Notes: a model not told the origin generated them from the letters alone. A DNA stretch of 64,000 nt from Mastigias papua (GCA_964019165.1 OZ025267.1:17394079-17458078), one strand, 5' to 3'. Positions 31,702 to 43,839 are shown, counted from the first letter of the stretch. Numbers and translations: made by a program.

Positions 31702-34700
31702 CTAAAGAGACAGGACTTTCCTTAGCAATCTTGCGGTCCCTAAGAGTGCAGTTTTTTGCATTATCTCCAGCCTGATGTTTGCTCCAACCTTATTGACATA
31801 TCCAGTAAATCTTTGTGACACAGCTCCTAACGCACCAATCACAATAGGTAATACAGTAACAGTTTTCATTTTCCACAATCTTCTTACTTCTTCTTTCAGC
31901 ATCTGGTATTTTTCTAGCTTTTCTACCTCCTTATCCTTAACTCTTTTATCTCCTGGAATTGCTATATCTATTATTCTTACATCTTTCGTCCTTTTTGCAA
32001 TTAGCACAACGTCAGGTTTCCTTGCCTCTATCATCCGATCACACTGAATCATAAAGTCCCAGTAGATCTTATAGTCATTATTTTCCATTACACATTCTGG
32101 CTTGTGTTCGTACCACTTGTCACACGACTCTATTCCCACATTTTGACAAAGCTGCCAATGAACATATCGTGCAACATCATCGTGCCGTCGCTTGTACTCA
32201 CGCTGTGCTAACTTCCCACATTCACTAATTAGATGGTAAATACTCTCACCCCTTTCACCACACATCCTACATAAAGGTGAATCAGCCGTTTTGTCAATAT
32301 GGAACTTAGTATAATTCGTTCTTAATGCCTGTTCTTGAGCACTGCATATAAGTGCCTCTGTGCAACCTTTCAGGTCACCCTTCAATAGCCACTGCCATGT
32401 CTTGTCCCAATCAACTCCCTGAAGTTCTCTGACAAACTGGCCATGCATTTCTTTGTCTTTCCAAGCAGCTTCAACTATTTGCTTTCTATTGTCTTTGTAT
32501 TGTTTTGGCTCAACAGCTTCATCATTTCGCAGGATCTGGTGTTTATTTACACTTGCTAGCATTTCTTCATTACTTTTCTCTATGTACCATCTTAAACTAT
32601 TTACCTCTGTTCCTACGCATTGTTCACAACTGATGAGACCTCTGCCGCCTTTCTTTCTTGAAACATAAAGTCTAGCTGTATCACTTTTAGGATGAAATTC
32701 TTTATTTATGGTCATAACCTTTCTTGTTTTTCTATCCATCTTTTGCAGTTCCTCTTTTGTCCATTCAATTATACCTGCTCCATATCTCAATAACGATATC
32801 GCCCATGTATTGATTGCTTTAATTTTATTCCTACCATGTAACTTCGATTTCATAATTAGTTTCAGTCTACGCATATACTCTGCTCTAAATTCCTGTTTCA
32901 TTTCCTGTTCTTTGACTTTATCCAATTCTAATATTCCAAGATATTTATATCCTTCCTCGGTAACTTCTTTAATCATCTCTCCACTACGAAGTCTTAGTCC
33001 TTCTGCTTTACTCAACTTTCCTCTTTTCATGCATACTACACCACATTTTTTAATTCCGAATTCCATACCAATATCGCTACTGAATACCTCCAGTTTTTAT
33101 CAAGCTATCTATTTCCTTCTCATTCTTTCCAAATACTTTCAAGTCATCCATAAATAATAAATGATTAATTTTAACATTGTCTAGCATATATCCAGCTCTC
33201 ATATGTCTCAGGATCTTAGTCATAGGTACTATACACAAAATAAATATAAGGGGAGAAAGACTATCACCTTGAAAGATACCCCTTCTTATATTAACTGTTC
33301 CTAAAATTTTCCCACAAGAAGTTAAATCTGTCTTCCAGTTGGTCATTGACATTTCAATAAACTCAATTATATTCGGTGCTACTTGGGCCAACTTTAAGCT
33401 CTCTATAATCCAGGAATGTGGTACCATATCGTAGGCTTTCCTATAATCAACCCATGCCATAGCCAAATTCCTATGCTTTTTCTTACTATCCTTCAAAATT
33501 GCCTTATCGATCAATAGCTGGTCTTTAGTCCCTCAACTTTTCTTCTTGCAACCTTTTTGTTCTAATGGTAAGTAGTCACTCTCAACAATGAATTCATACA
33601 AAACATCAGATATGATACCTGTCATCAACTTCCACATAAGGGGTAAACAAGATATAGGTCTAAAATTATCAACTGCATTGCCTTTCTGTGAGTCTTTCTG
33701 ACAAAGCACAGTTCTTCCTTTAGTCAACCAATCAGGTATGTTTTTGGTGTTGTTAATCATATAATTCATCTGTCCTACAATCCTGTCATGGAGTGAGGGA
33801 AGATTTTTTAACCAGTAACCCTGCACCCCATCAGGTCCAGGTGCCTTCCAGTTAGGCAGCTTTCGTACTTTATTTCTCATCATTTCCGCAGTAATCACAA
33901 CATTCTTTTGAGACATGCCTTTTACTTCCTTTCTAACTTCATCTAACCATTCAGCTCTCCTATTATGTTGAATATCATTATCCCAAATTCTTGACCAAAA
34001 TCTCACACTCTTCTCTGCATCTGGCATGACCTTCTCGCCACTTGGTTTCCCACTCATCTCCTGATAAACTCTCTTTTGATCTTGCTGGTACATTCTGTTT
34101 ACTCTGTATTGTTCTATTCTTTGTTCATATCTCTTCAGCTTTGAGGCCTTTACCTGCAACCTTTGCTTTAATTCTTCCATTACTTTTGAAATCCCCTTTT
34201 CTTTGACCTTATACTTTTTTACTAATTCGTTATATTTCCTAAGCTTTCGCATTTCCCCCCTTTGCTGTCTTTGAAAGATGTTAATATGCCTTCTTAATTC
34301 ATTTATTGATTCTTTAATCCTTCTTTTCCACCATGGCTCTTGCTTTGTTACTCCTTTTATATATTTCTTTAGCCCAAGCTCTTTCGCAACCCATACAGTA
34401 GTCGCAACAATAAGATTATTCGTTTCAGTTATGTCCTTCGTATCAATACACTTTATGACTCTATTGGCTCTTTCAGTGACTATTTTCAGTTTTTTTCTTT
34501 CCACCTTCTTAAATGCTATTCCATCACAACGTTCTCCTCTATCCATAAATTGCCTTATTTGATCTAAGATATCTCTTTCATCTGCAGTTAAATACATCCC
34601 TTCACACGTATTAGTATCATTATTAATAACCTCTTCCTCTATCACCTCTAACTGTTGTATGTAAGCTTCTTCAACGGTGCTATTAGTTTCATGGTGGTCT

Positions 34701-35107
34701 ATCTCCTCCCTAATTTCCACATCATTCACAAAATTTTCTTCCATCTCGATATCTCTCCGAATCGCCTCCAGTTCTAAATCAGAAAGCCAACCATTCTTCT
34801 TAATTGCCCTAGCCTGGTCACAAATTCTCTGTTCTGTGCTCTCAAATATCCCTCTAATTTTCCACTGACTGTACATTCTCTTTCTATACCCTCTAATTGG
34901 TACTCCGGTTTCACTAACTGGTCTACTCCGGTAATAGCACTCCATAACTATCATATTTACTTGTTTAGTCCACTCTTTTCTAGCAGTAGCAGGATGACGG
35001 TCGACCTTGTGCTGCTCACCCACAGAAAGCCTACCGGGCGAGAGACCTTCCCTGTAAGGTCCAGTCTCCTTCACGCCGTTGTTTGAAAAACTATTATTAT
35101 CACTCAT
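31702..35107 (-). pseudogene. R4/Dong-like LINE ORF (copy G), full length with one stop and one frameshift
   Basis: Start MSDNNSFSNNGVKETG at 35107 aligned with copy D; Myb-like domain (RKEWTKQVNMIVMECYY, GYRKRMYSQWKI, STEQRICDQARAIKKNGW); RT begins with NWKAPGPDGVQGYW. Defects: TGA at 33533-33535 (KGCKKKS*GTKDQ) and a loss of about two bases near 33090 just after the FMDD region (DSLIKT then shift to [15 protein letters not shown] frame). The rest, 31702-33066, is open with knuckle CRMCGERGESIYHLISEC and RLE (RKPDVVLIA, IIDIAIPGDKRV, KEVEKLEKYQML). RPD is KPD here. Only two small lesions separate it from an intact copy. Confidence 0.85.
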
Positions 35108-35388
35108 TGTATTGAGGTAGCACTTTGAGGTTGTGCAATTACCGGTCTATTTCTTTGTGAAGACCAACACTAGGAGAGTTGCCTACCACGGCTTAAGACC
35201 CCCTCCTGGCCATGAGGCAGACTAAACCCCACTGGATGCCAACCCAGAATTTCAAAGTCTTGGGGTAGGCAAACAGGTACTACACCTTGCCCAAGGGTGA
35301 CCTGGAGGTAGTTGTGGCAAAGGGTAACCTCATTCTCCCACGTCGAAACTCCACAACCGGATGTAGTTTAATGTCATACCCAGGACAA
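35108..35388 (-). other. Structured 5' UTR of R4-like copy G
   Basis: The most diverged of the four first-subfamily leaders but with the same helices (AGGAGAG with CCCTCCT; GTG/CAC in the start-proximal hairpin). It ends TGTCCTGGGTATGACA next to (AAT)n on its own strand. Confidence 0.55.

Positions 35389-35460
<72 letters not shown>
35389..35460 (+). repeat. (TTA)n microsatellite, about 24 units, shared by two divergent LINE copies
   Basis: The longest TTA run in the window. R4-like copy G lies on its left on the minus strand and C2H2-finger copy H on its right on plus. In one frame it encodes poly-Ile, producing a false fusion ORF from 35287. Confidence 0.97.
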
Positions 35461-35463
<3 letters not shown>

Positions 35464-37821
35464 TTTGAAGTAAGCACATGTACTAACTTCTTTTCTAACC
35501 TCCTCAGTGCTATCGATCCATTCAAGCTGTTTAAGATCCCTGACTGGATTCCTTCCCTTTCTGCCCCTACTATTCCTTTCGATCTATCTCCTCCTTCATA
35601 TCATCAGATCACTAAAGTTGTTCGAAGAATCAAAGCATCTGGTTCTCCCTGTCCTCTAGATCAAATTTCGATTATTCCTTTCAAGCGATGTCCTTACCTC
35701 AGATCATATTTAACTGAAATCTTTCGCATCATGTGGCAGTCAGGGGAAATCCCCGACGTGTGGAAAAAGGCTTGCACTGTTCTGGTTCACAAAAAAGGTG
35801 ATCAATCTGATCCTGCTAACTTCCGGCCTATTACTTTGGGATGCACTCCTCTCAAAATCTTTACTTCATGTCTGCGCGATTCCATGTTTGCATTTTTGTC
35901 TGCTAATGTATACATAGAGCATCACATTGAAAAAGGCTTTATGCCTAAGCTTTCCGGCACGTATGAACATACAGCCCAAATGGCACATATCATCAATAGA
36001 GCGAGAATTAAGCAACGCTCTGTAGTTATTACTCTCCTCGACTTAAAGAATGCTTTTGGGGAAGTCCATCATAATCTTATCCCAGTAGTTTTAAATTATC
36101 ACCATATCCCTGATCAAATACAAGCACTGATCATGAGCCTTTATTCTAATTTCCATATTTCCATTCTGTCTGAACAATATCGCACCCCTTTTATCAAAGT
36201 CGACCGAGGCGTCCTTCAAGGTGATTCCCTCAGCCCACTTACTTTCAACCTTTGCTTCAACACCTTCATTCGATACATTGCAGACCAAAAGTTTAATCAA
36301 TTCGGATTTATGTTAAACTCTCTAAACCCTACTCATTGGTTTCAGTTTGCTGATGATGCCGCTGTCATAACTAGTCTTGAAAACGAAAATCAAATCCTAT
36401 TACATCATTTTTCTCGTTGGTGTAACTGGGCAGGCATGAAAATTAGAGTCGATAAATGCAGCACATTTAGTATTAAGAAAGCAGTCACATCTTCATGCCA
36501 ATACCTTCCCAAGCTTATAATAAACAACTCAGTGGTCCCTACTGTCGCCAAAGGCATGTCTTTCAAATATCTCGGTCGCTATTTTAATTTTACCATGGAT
36601 AATAGTGATCACATGTCAACCCTTCTCAACTCAATCAACGACCTGATGGTAAAAATCGACTGCCTTCCATGTCACCCTAAAAATAAACTCCTTCTGTATC
36701 ACCGCTTTGTTCTATCCAAACTATCTTGGCATATGACTATTGCAGATCTTAGCAAGACATGGGTTGTTGAAAATTTGGACAACATCGTTTCAAGTTTTGT
36801 GAGAAAATGGCTCGAACTGCCTATAAGTGCAACATTCAGTTCTCTCATATTAAATAAATCCAAATATGGCATCAGTCTTGTCCTTCCATCTACCAAATTT
36901 ATTGAATGTCAAACAACTATGCGTAATGCTTTAAAATCCTCACCAAACCAAGATATAAAATGCCTCTGGGCAGAGACTAGTTACGGTACAAATCTTCAGT
37001 ACGATCAATTTAAAAACACCAAGCAAGTTCTAAAAACGATTCAACATGACCATGAAGAACGTATCAATAATACTCTCTTATCTCAAGGTTTAGTTCTATC
37101 ATCCATTCTTAAGTTTGCATGTAATAAAACTAACAGCCTCTGGTCAACCGTTCAGCAAAGTTTGCCAAGAAACATATTCAACTTTTCTATAAAATACTTA
37201 AATAACACTCTCACCACTCGTAAAAATCTCTGCAAATGGTCAATTTCTCAATCGTCTTCATGCTCTTTCTGCCTTCAGTCAGAGACTCTACAGCACGTAG
37301 TATCTAGTTGTTCTTCATATCTCGATGAGGGTAGATATACTTGGCGCCACAACTCTGTTCTTCTCTTTCTAGCTAACACATTCTCCTCGTTCAAACAATG
37401 CACAGTTTACGCTGATTTACCTTCCTTTTTGTCCCCAAGCCTGATTACTGGTGAATCTCTTCGTCCTGATCTTCTATTACTTACAAAAGACAAATTGCTC
37501 TACATTCTTGAACTCACAATAGGGTTTGAAACTAATATACAAAATAATAGTAATCGTAAGGCTGCCAAATATAGCTCGCTGCTTAGTGAACTCTCTCCTT
37601 CTTATAGTAAAGTTACATTTATCAATCTATCTATGGGTGCTATTGGAACTATGGGTTCTTCTTGTACTTCTTTTTTCTCCTTACTCAATGAACTGAGTTT
37701 TGACAAGACCATCCAAAAACGAGTCATTATGAAAGCTATGACCATCTCAATAAGATCAAGCTACTTCATCTTTTGCCAAAGAAATAAACCTTGGACTAAT
37801 CCAAACCTCTTAACCATCTAA
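35461..37821 (+). pseudogene. C2H2-finger RLE-type LINE ORF (copy H), 5'-truncated, RT and RLE intact
   Basis: The element's own sequence starts just after the microsatellite; an ORF reading upstream through poly-Ile into antisense leader of copy G is fortuitous. Contents: RT from IRRIKASGSPCPLDQIS-type sequence, [59 protein letters not shown] near 36350; thumb and connector; knuckle CSFCLQSETLQHVVSSC near 37262; RLE RPDLLLL...LYILELTIGFETN near 37465, followed by RKAAKYSSL. The two N-terminal zinc fingers are missing. TAA stop at 37819. No internal stops, so insertion is probably recent. Confidence 0.82.
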
Positions 37822-37943
37822 TTTTGATCTTTTTCTGGAACATCTAACAGGTTTTTGCTGTTATTTACTTGTCTTATTTTTTTCTTTTGTTATTCATGTT
37901 AATTTCATAACTGTACTATGTATTCTCTACAAGCAAGCCAATT

Positions 37944-37974
37944 ATACACTGCCAAAATTTTTTGAGAGGTGTAT
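37944..37974 (+). other. 3'-UTR hairpin of C2H2-finger LINE copy H
   Basis: ATACAC (37944-37949) pairs with GTGTAT (37969-37974); the loop begins TGCC and ends GAG. Confidence 0.6.
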
Positions 37975-38009
37975 TATTGTAAGTAGTTTTATGTATTCAA
38001 TATGAAGTT

Positions 38010-38037
38010 TCAAAAAAAAATTATTATTATTATTATT
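38010..38037 (+). repeat. A-tail and (TTA)n at the 3' end of copy H
   Basis: Nine A residues followed by five to six TTA units; copy I begins immediately after. Confidence 0.9.
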
Positions 38038-38937
38038 CGAAACGCTTTCAAAATCTTCTCCTAACTCTGATTTCAATCTTTATGGCATGATTCAAATACC
38101 TTTACTAACATCCAATATGATCAATACAGAAACACCAAGCAAGTTCTCAAATCTATTCAAAGCCATCACCACCATCGTATTACAAATGACTTAACATCGC
38201 AGGGATTAGTTATTTCATCCATCCTTAAATTTGCTTCTCAATCTACTACTACACTATGGTCAATTGTTCATCAGAAAATGCCAAAGAACATCTTTAACTT
38301 CACTCTTAAATATTTAAATAACACTCTAGCCACTCGCAAAAAAGTCTGTAAATGGTCCATTGTTCAATCATCAGCATGTTCTTTCTATCTTCAGTCCGAA
38401 ACTTTACAACATATTGTATCTAGTTGCAAGATGTACCTTGAACACGGAAGATATACTTGGAGACACGATTCTGTTCTTAATTTCATAGCCAAGTCCCTGT
38501 CTGTAATACCAGATTGTTCACTGTACGCTGATCTTAACTCTTTTCCATCCCCTTCTATTATCACAGGTAGTTCCTTCCGGCCTGACCTTATCTTACTCAC
38601 TAACGATAACATCTTATATATTCTTGAGCTCACCATTGGCTTTGAAACTAATATCAAAATCAATAGTGATCGTAAGGCCTCTAAATATTATCCTCTAAGA
38701 CAAACTTTACTCTCAAAATATAATCAAATCTCATTTATTAACCTTTCGCTAGGTGCCCTTGGTACTATTGGTGCGTCCTCTGAATCTTTTGTTAACCTTC
38801 TCAAATCTTTAGGTTTTAATAACAATTCACAAAAACACATTCTGTCCCAACTTATCAACATCACTATTAGATGTACTTACTTTATATTCTGTTGCCGCAA
38901 TAAATCATGGACAAATCCCGACTTATTAGAAATATGA
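38038..38937 (+). pseudogene. C2H2-finger RLE-type LINE C-terminal fragment (copy I)
   Basis: Strongly 5'-truncated. The first 60 bp are frame-damaged, then the frame runs open from about 38098 through NIQYDQYRNTKQVLKSI, MPKNIFNFTLKYLNNTLATRK, a knuckle with one changed ligand (CSFYLQSETLQHIVSSC: second Cys is Tyr) and the RLE (RPDLILL...LYILELTIGFETN) to the stop at 38935. The Cys-to-Tyr change would weaken the knuckle. 3' UTR and A-tail follow to 39137. Confidence 0.8.
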
Positions 38938-39055
38938 AATCATTATTATTATTATTTTTATTTAATTTTTTTTCTATACTCGATACTATTGATGTTATCT
39001 ACTTTATATATATTTTTATGTAATCTATGCTTGTTTAGTATACCTGACAGCCAGT

Positions 39056-39085
39056 TGTATGTTGCCTAATTTAGTGAGACGTATG
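39056..39085 (+). other. 3'-UTR hairpin of C2H2-finger LINE copy I
   Basis: TGTATGT (39056-39062) can pair with ACGTATG (39079-39085) using three G-U pairs; loop TGCC...TTAGTGAG as in the other copies. Confidence 0.45.
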
Positions 39086-39137
39086 ATTGTAGTATTTAGT
39101 TGATATATTTTGTAAATTCGAAGTTTTAAAAAAAAAA

Positions 39138-39150
39138 TCATTATTATCAT
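39138..39150 (+). repeat. Imperfect TTA/TCA microsatellite between copies I and J
   Basis: TCATTATTATCAT follows the A-tail of copy I; the 5' end of copy J starts at or within it. Confidence 0.8.
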
Positions 39151-40169
39151 CGAGCAATGGCGTACGGACGTTGATTGCACATGTGATAGTTTACATGCTT
39201 TTCACTTGGCTTAGATAGGATTTATGTTGTTCAACAATCACACATTTCAATTAATTTGGATGTAAGGAAACATGTTTCGTCTACGTTTATTATGGTTTTT
39301 GTTGTTTTATGTGGTTTGCTCCTATTGTGGTAAGGACTTTAAAGCTCTTGGCCGTCACCAATGGAGATGTAAGAAACGGATGCCTATCAACCCTGGTCCT
39401 AATTCCGCGATCAATACTACAATGACGGAAGTTAAAGATCCGGCAAGTATTGTGGAAACTATTAAGTGTTGCTGCGGAAAGACTTGCAAAGGGGTTAAGG
39501 GTCTCAAAATGCATCAAAGGCATTGCAGGAATATCGAGGGCCTAACCGGTGATCAGTTAGAACCCGAAAATTCAAATTTTGATACCAACAGCTCATTGGT
39601 TGAAAATCTGGCTAGCGATCACGTGGATTGTATTCCATTCGACTATCAAGACACTGCTGACACAAAACCTGGTGTTTATTTACCGAAGACAAGTGATCAA
39701 TGGTCAATGGCAAATGACTTCTTTAAATCAACCTTCGTAAATACTGATTTCAATTTGGACAATACAGATGTCGACGCAATACTTAGGTTATTGAACAATT
39801 CTATTTACAACTATTTTAATGAGAACTACGGAACAGTTAGAGCCAATGTTGACAAGGAGCTAGTCATAAAATACAGGGAGTATTCCACCCGTTCATTAAA
39901 GCCTGGTTTTCATATATCGTAATTCATCGGCGATCATCGCCGATACAATACTTCATGATGATCGGGGAACATCCCCGATGGTCGGCGACGATCCCCGATG
40001 GTCGGGGATCATCCCCGATGAAAAAAGAACATTTTTTGGCGCCAATGTTTCAGTGGAAACTGGAGAGTTCCTTGGCTATGGCGTATGTACAGTGTGTTCC
40101 ATGGAGAGAATTAGAAATCCAAACACATCTCCTATCCATAATTGTACTTTTAAGGAAAAAGAAGTGTCT

Positions 40170-40777
40170 TCTCCAAAGCAAAAAATACAAAAAGAAACGA
40201 TTTTGGGTTCGCAGGATATTTCAAGCTCCCAATGAGCTAGGCCATTTCAATACACTGGTGCAGGAAATGAGATTACGGGACAGACAATATTTTTTCAGGT
40301 AATTTGGATTATTCATTCCATTTGGGGTAGTCTGTGTGAATTTTTTTCTTCTTACGATGTAATGAGCCAGTTTTTTAAATCAACCAATGTGTTTTATCAT
40401 TTTCTTCAAGATTCCTGAGAATGAGTCCAGAACGTTTCCAACACATGCTTCAGCAAGTAGGCCCATTTATGCCAGCAAGAAAATGCAAGAGTAGGTGCCC
40501 AATTTCAAAGGAAGAAAGACTCTGCCTCACTTTGAGATATCTCGCAAGTGGGGATTCACAGCAATCAATCTCATATAACTTTCGTATAGGTAAAACAACT
40601 GTTCACAACATTGTCAAGAAAACTTGCGAGGCAATATGGGAAGCCCTATCTGAGACATATTTAAAACAGCCTACTACATGTGAGGAATGGGAAGAAATTG
40701 CTAAAGACATGCTAGTAAAATGGAACTTCCCAAATTGCATAGGGTCGCTTGACGGCAAGCATATTGCTATTGAGTGC
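40170..40777 (+). pseudogene. Truncated PIF/Harbinger (HARBI1-type) transposase, two exons
   Basis: Exon 1 ends at 40298 with KKKRFWVRRIFQAPNELGHF and RLRDRQYFF. An intron 40299-40410 has GT...AG borders and a pyrimidine-rich 3' end; splicing joins AG|A to make Arg and continues FLRMSPERFQHMLQQVGP. Exon 2 has the helix-turn-helix region (SGDSQQSISYNFRIGKTTVHNI) and the first catalytic Asp (IGSLDGKHI). The rest of the DDE domain is gone: after IECPKYS the frame runs through antisense MADF sequence. The true start is not clear; the 5' limit given is approximate. Confidence 0.75.
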
Positions 40778-41001
40778 CCTAAATATTCAGCTATCCTTTT
40801 CCAGCTGTTTGCTTTTTTGTTTCCATCTTTGAAATCCCTTGAAGCTCTGTTATATATAGTAGGAAACTCTCTAATAATCTCCATAAAAAGAGCGTCATTT
40901 TCATTTGCTTCGGAAGGTTCTGGCAAGTTCAGGCTAGATAGCTGGTTTATGCACTCCATTTTCTCTCTCAACGTGACAAGAAGCCTCAGCAACAACAACA
41001 A
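40777..41001 (-). pseudogene. 5' fragment of a MADF/Myb-type DNA-binding protein of the Harbinger element
   Basis: On the minus strand an ORF from 41001 gives FMEIIREFPTIYNRASRDFK and KKANSWKRIAEYLG, a typical MADF-domain start, then crosses the deletion junction near 40777 into antisense transposase. Many Harbinger elements carry such a partner gene, which helps bring transposase to DNA (family knowledge). Convergent order of the two genes fits. Confidence 0.7.
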
Positions 41002-43365
41002 ATTTTGTAAATCTATTGTTTTTCAAGCTATTGTTCGTCGGGAACCATCGGGAAAGTCAAACATGTTTGACTTTCCCGATGATCGGGGATGATCCCCAAT
41101 GGTCGCTGATAGTGCAGTTTTCATAAGTCATAAGCCGTCGGGGACAATCCCCGATCATCGGGAACCTGCATCGGCGATGATCGCCGATGAATTACGATAT
41201 ATGAAAACCAGGCTTAAAGAAAGCTTTAAAACGCCTGAAATATGTAGCTGCTCCGCCTACTGAAATACGATATGTCGCTCGTCTGTTGAGATCTAAGCTA
41301 AGCCAGAAATCTGATTCCTCCAATACTATTTCTTCCATCTCGAATGGCGATCATGACAAGTTCACTTCTAGAAATTTCTGGGGCTTTGTAAAATGGATTG
41401 TTGAAAGGCCACTCAAGATCTTACCATCCTTTTCTCGTAAAGTATGTACAGAATACTTTCATAAGCTCTTCTCTTCTGTTTCACCTAATCGACAATTTCC
41501 AATCCCTAGCTGGTTTCCTTCACTACCACAGCCCACTGTTACTTTTTCTTGTGAACCCCCATCTTATGAAAAGGTCACGAGGGTCATACGTAGAATGAAA
41601 GCATCCGGTAGTCCCTGCCCCTTGGATCAGATTTCAATCATCTGCTTTAAACGGTGCCCCTTTCTCCGCACTATGATCACGAGAATCTTCCGTATCATTT
41701 GGACATCAGGACATATTCCACACGAATGGAAAAAGGCTTGCACAATTTTAGTCCACAAGAAAGGCAACAGTGATGATCCTGCAAACTTTAGACCCATCAC
41801 TTTAGAAACTGTCCCTTTGAAGATATTTACTTCTTGCTTACGTGATTCCATTTACTCTTTCCTCAGGCAAAACGGCCTAATAGAACAGAAAATACAAAAA
41901 GGATTTACTCATGGGGTCTCTGGTGTGTTGGAACATACATCCATGATGGCCTTTGTAATCAATAAAGCACGGTTAAAGCAGCGCTCAATAATAGTTACTT
42001 TGCTTGACCTCAAAAATGCTTTTGGAGAGGTCCATCACAATCTTATCAAGAGTGTCCTTGAATACCATCACATCCCTGAATCGCTGCAACTTCTTATTGC
42101 CAATCTTTACACTGACTTCAATTCACATATTATTTCAGATAGTTTTTCCACTCCAGCTATTCCCTTTAACCGTGGTGTGCTTCAAGGCGATTGTCTTAGC
42201 CCCCTCATATTTAATCTGTGCTTTAATACCTTCATTCAATTCATTAAACAGGAAAAGTATAATCAGTTCGGTTTCTCTCCTCATGATGAAAACGACCGCT
42301 TATTTCATCCCGTTCATTGGTTTCAATTTGCAGATGACGCGGCTGTAATAACTACTAATGAAAGAGAAAATCAGTTATTACTAAATTGTTTCTCGAGATG
42401 GTGTCAGTGGGCCGGTATGGTAATTCGTGCGGACAAATGTACTACCTTTGGGATTAAGAAGTTTTCTACTAGCTCACTTCAATTTCAACCTAAGCTCTTG
42501 ATCAATTCTGAACTCATTCCTCCTGTAAAACAAGGTGAATCCTTCAAATACCTAGGAAGATACTTCAACTTTGATATGGACAACAAGGACCATAAAGAAC
42601 TTGTTAAATCAAGTCTTCAAACCATGCTTAAAACTATTGACTCATTAAATATTCATCCCAGAAACAGGTTACTTTTATATGACCGGTGTGTTCTTTCAAA
42701 ACTTTCTTGGCATTTAACAGTAGCAGATTTAAGTAAAACATGGATATGTGAAAACCTTGATAACATTGTAACAAAGTATGTTCGCCAATGGCTTGATCTT
42801 CCAATTTCTGCAACATTAAGTTCTATTATTCCTTCACGTAATTATTTTGGACAAGCTTTCCAGTTACCCTCTATAAAATTTCTACAATGTCAGACAACAC
42901 TACGACCTTCTTTGAAGTCATCCTGTGATGAAACAATAACCAAATTATGGAGAAATACCAACTCAGGGGCAAATATTCAATACGATATTTACTCAAACAC
43001 AAAACAGGTTTTGAAATCCATTCGTGCTGAACACACCAATAGACTTCAGACTCAGTTAAAGTCACAGGGATTCATTATATCATTCCTCCTTGAGCACTCT
43101 CTACAAAAGCTGATTTCGCTGTGGTCTAAGGCCCAAAGCAAACTACCATCAAATATCTTCAATTTCACCATCAAGTATCTAAACAACACGCTGGCTACTA
43201 GAAAGAACCTCTCTCTATGGAACCTTTCAGCTACGTCTGATTGTTCTTTTTGCCTTCAGCCTGAATCACTCCTCCATATTGTTGCTGGTTGCAACACGTA
43301 TCTAACTGAAGGGCGTTTCACATGGAGACATAACTCTGCTTTAAAATTTCTCGCTGAAACGCTGC

Positions 43366-43839
43366 TGTTAGGGAACTTTTGTCGCTCTCCTATCTCTGAT
43401 TCTAATAGCTTACGTAGAATTTAAACCAAAGAAATACACTCTTTGCTGTATCGATCCATCATACAAGTTAGACGCTATGTCTATCCTTTACTCTACTCAA
43501 CTCGCATCTGCCTGATTTTCTAGATACTCTAGTATTTCTCTACATAACATGTGCACTACCTTATTTGGAACCGAACAGCCCAACAGCAGTAATTATCCAA
43601 TAGAAATATTAAAAACAGGATATACGTATAAACTAAGAGAAAAACAAGCAATATAACGATGAATCAGTTTCCTTGCCTCGTTCTTATGCAGAGGTTCGTG
43701 CGTCAATTTCCTCGTTTTACAATAGAAAAAATATATTTGTTAACCATCATTGGCTATACTCCAAACTAAACTTCTAAATGAATGAACTACAACTACTAAC
43801 TACTGCCTGTAATGCGCGTGCACTGTGCCTTTCCCGACA
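43366..43839. mobile_element. Solo LTR, 474 bp, inside LINE copy J
   Basis: Begins TGTTAGGGAAC and ends TTTCCCGACA, giving TG...CA ends with a short inverted repeat, flanked by the 5-bp duplication GCTGC (43361-43365 and 43840-43844). It interrupts copy J between codons of ETL and QSIQHAKLY without loss. A 5-bp duplication suits Gypsy, Copia or BEL-type elements; the family is undetermined. There is no internal region, so it probably arose by LTR-LTR recombination. Confidence 0.8.

Larger units (their letters stand above)
39900..41214. mobile_element. PIF/Harbinger deletion derivative inside LINE copy J
   Basis: Terminal inverted repeats begin AGCCTGGTTTTCATATATCG at 39900 and end with the complement at 41214; pairing continues for more than 40 bp. 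The duplicated target is TAA (39897-39899 and 41215-41217), as expected for PIF/Harbinger. Subterminal DNA is packed with GATCGGGGA/TCCCCGAT palindromes on both sides. Inside are the 5' part of a transposase on + and the 5' part of a MADF/Myb-type gene on -, joined near 40777, so the middle of an autonomous element was lost. It cannot encode a complete transposase. Confidence 0.85.

Noticed and set aside
13798..35460. CRISPR-like array because of regularly spaced repeats
   Set aside because: The repeats are simple TTA runs between multi-kilobase retrotransposons in eukaryotic DNA.
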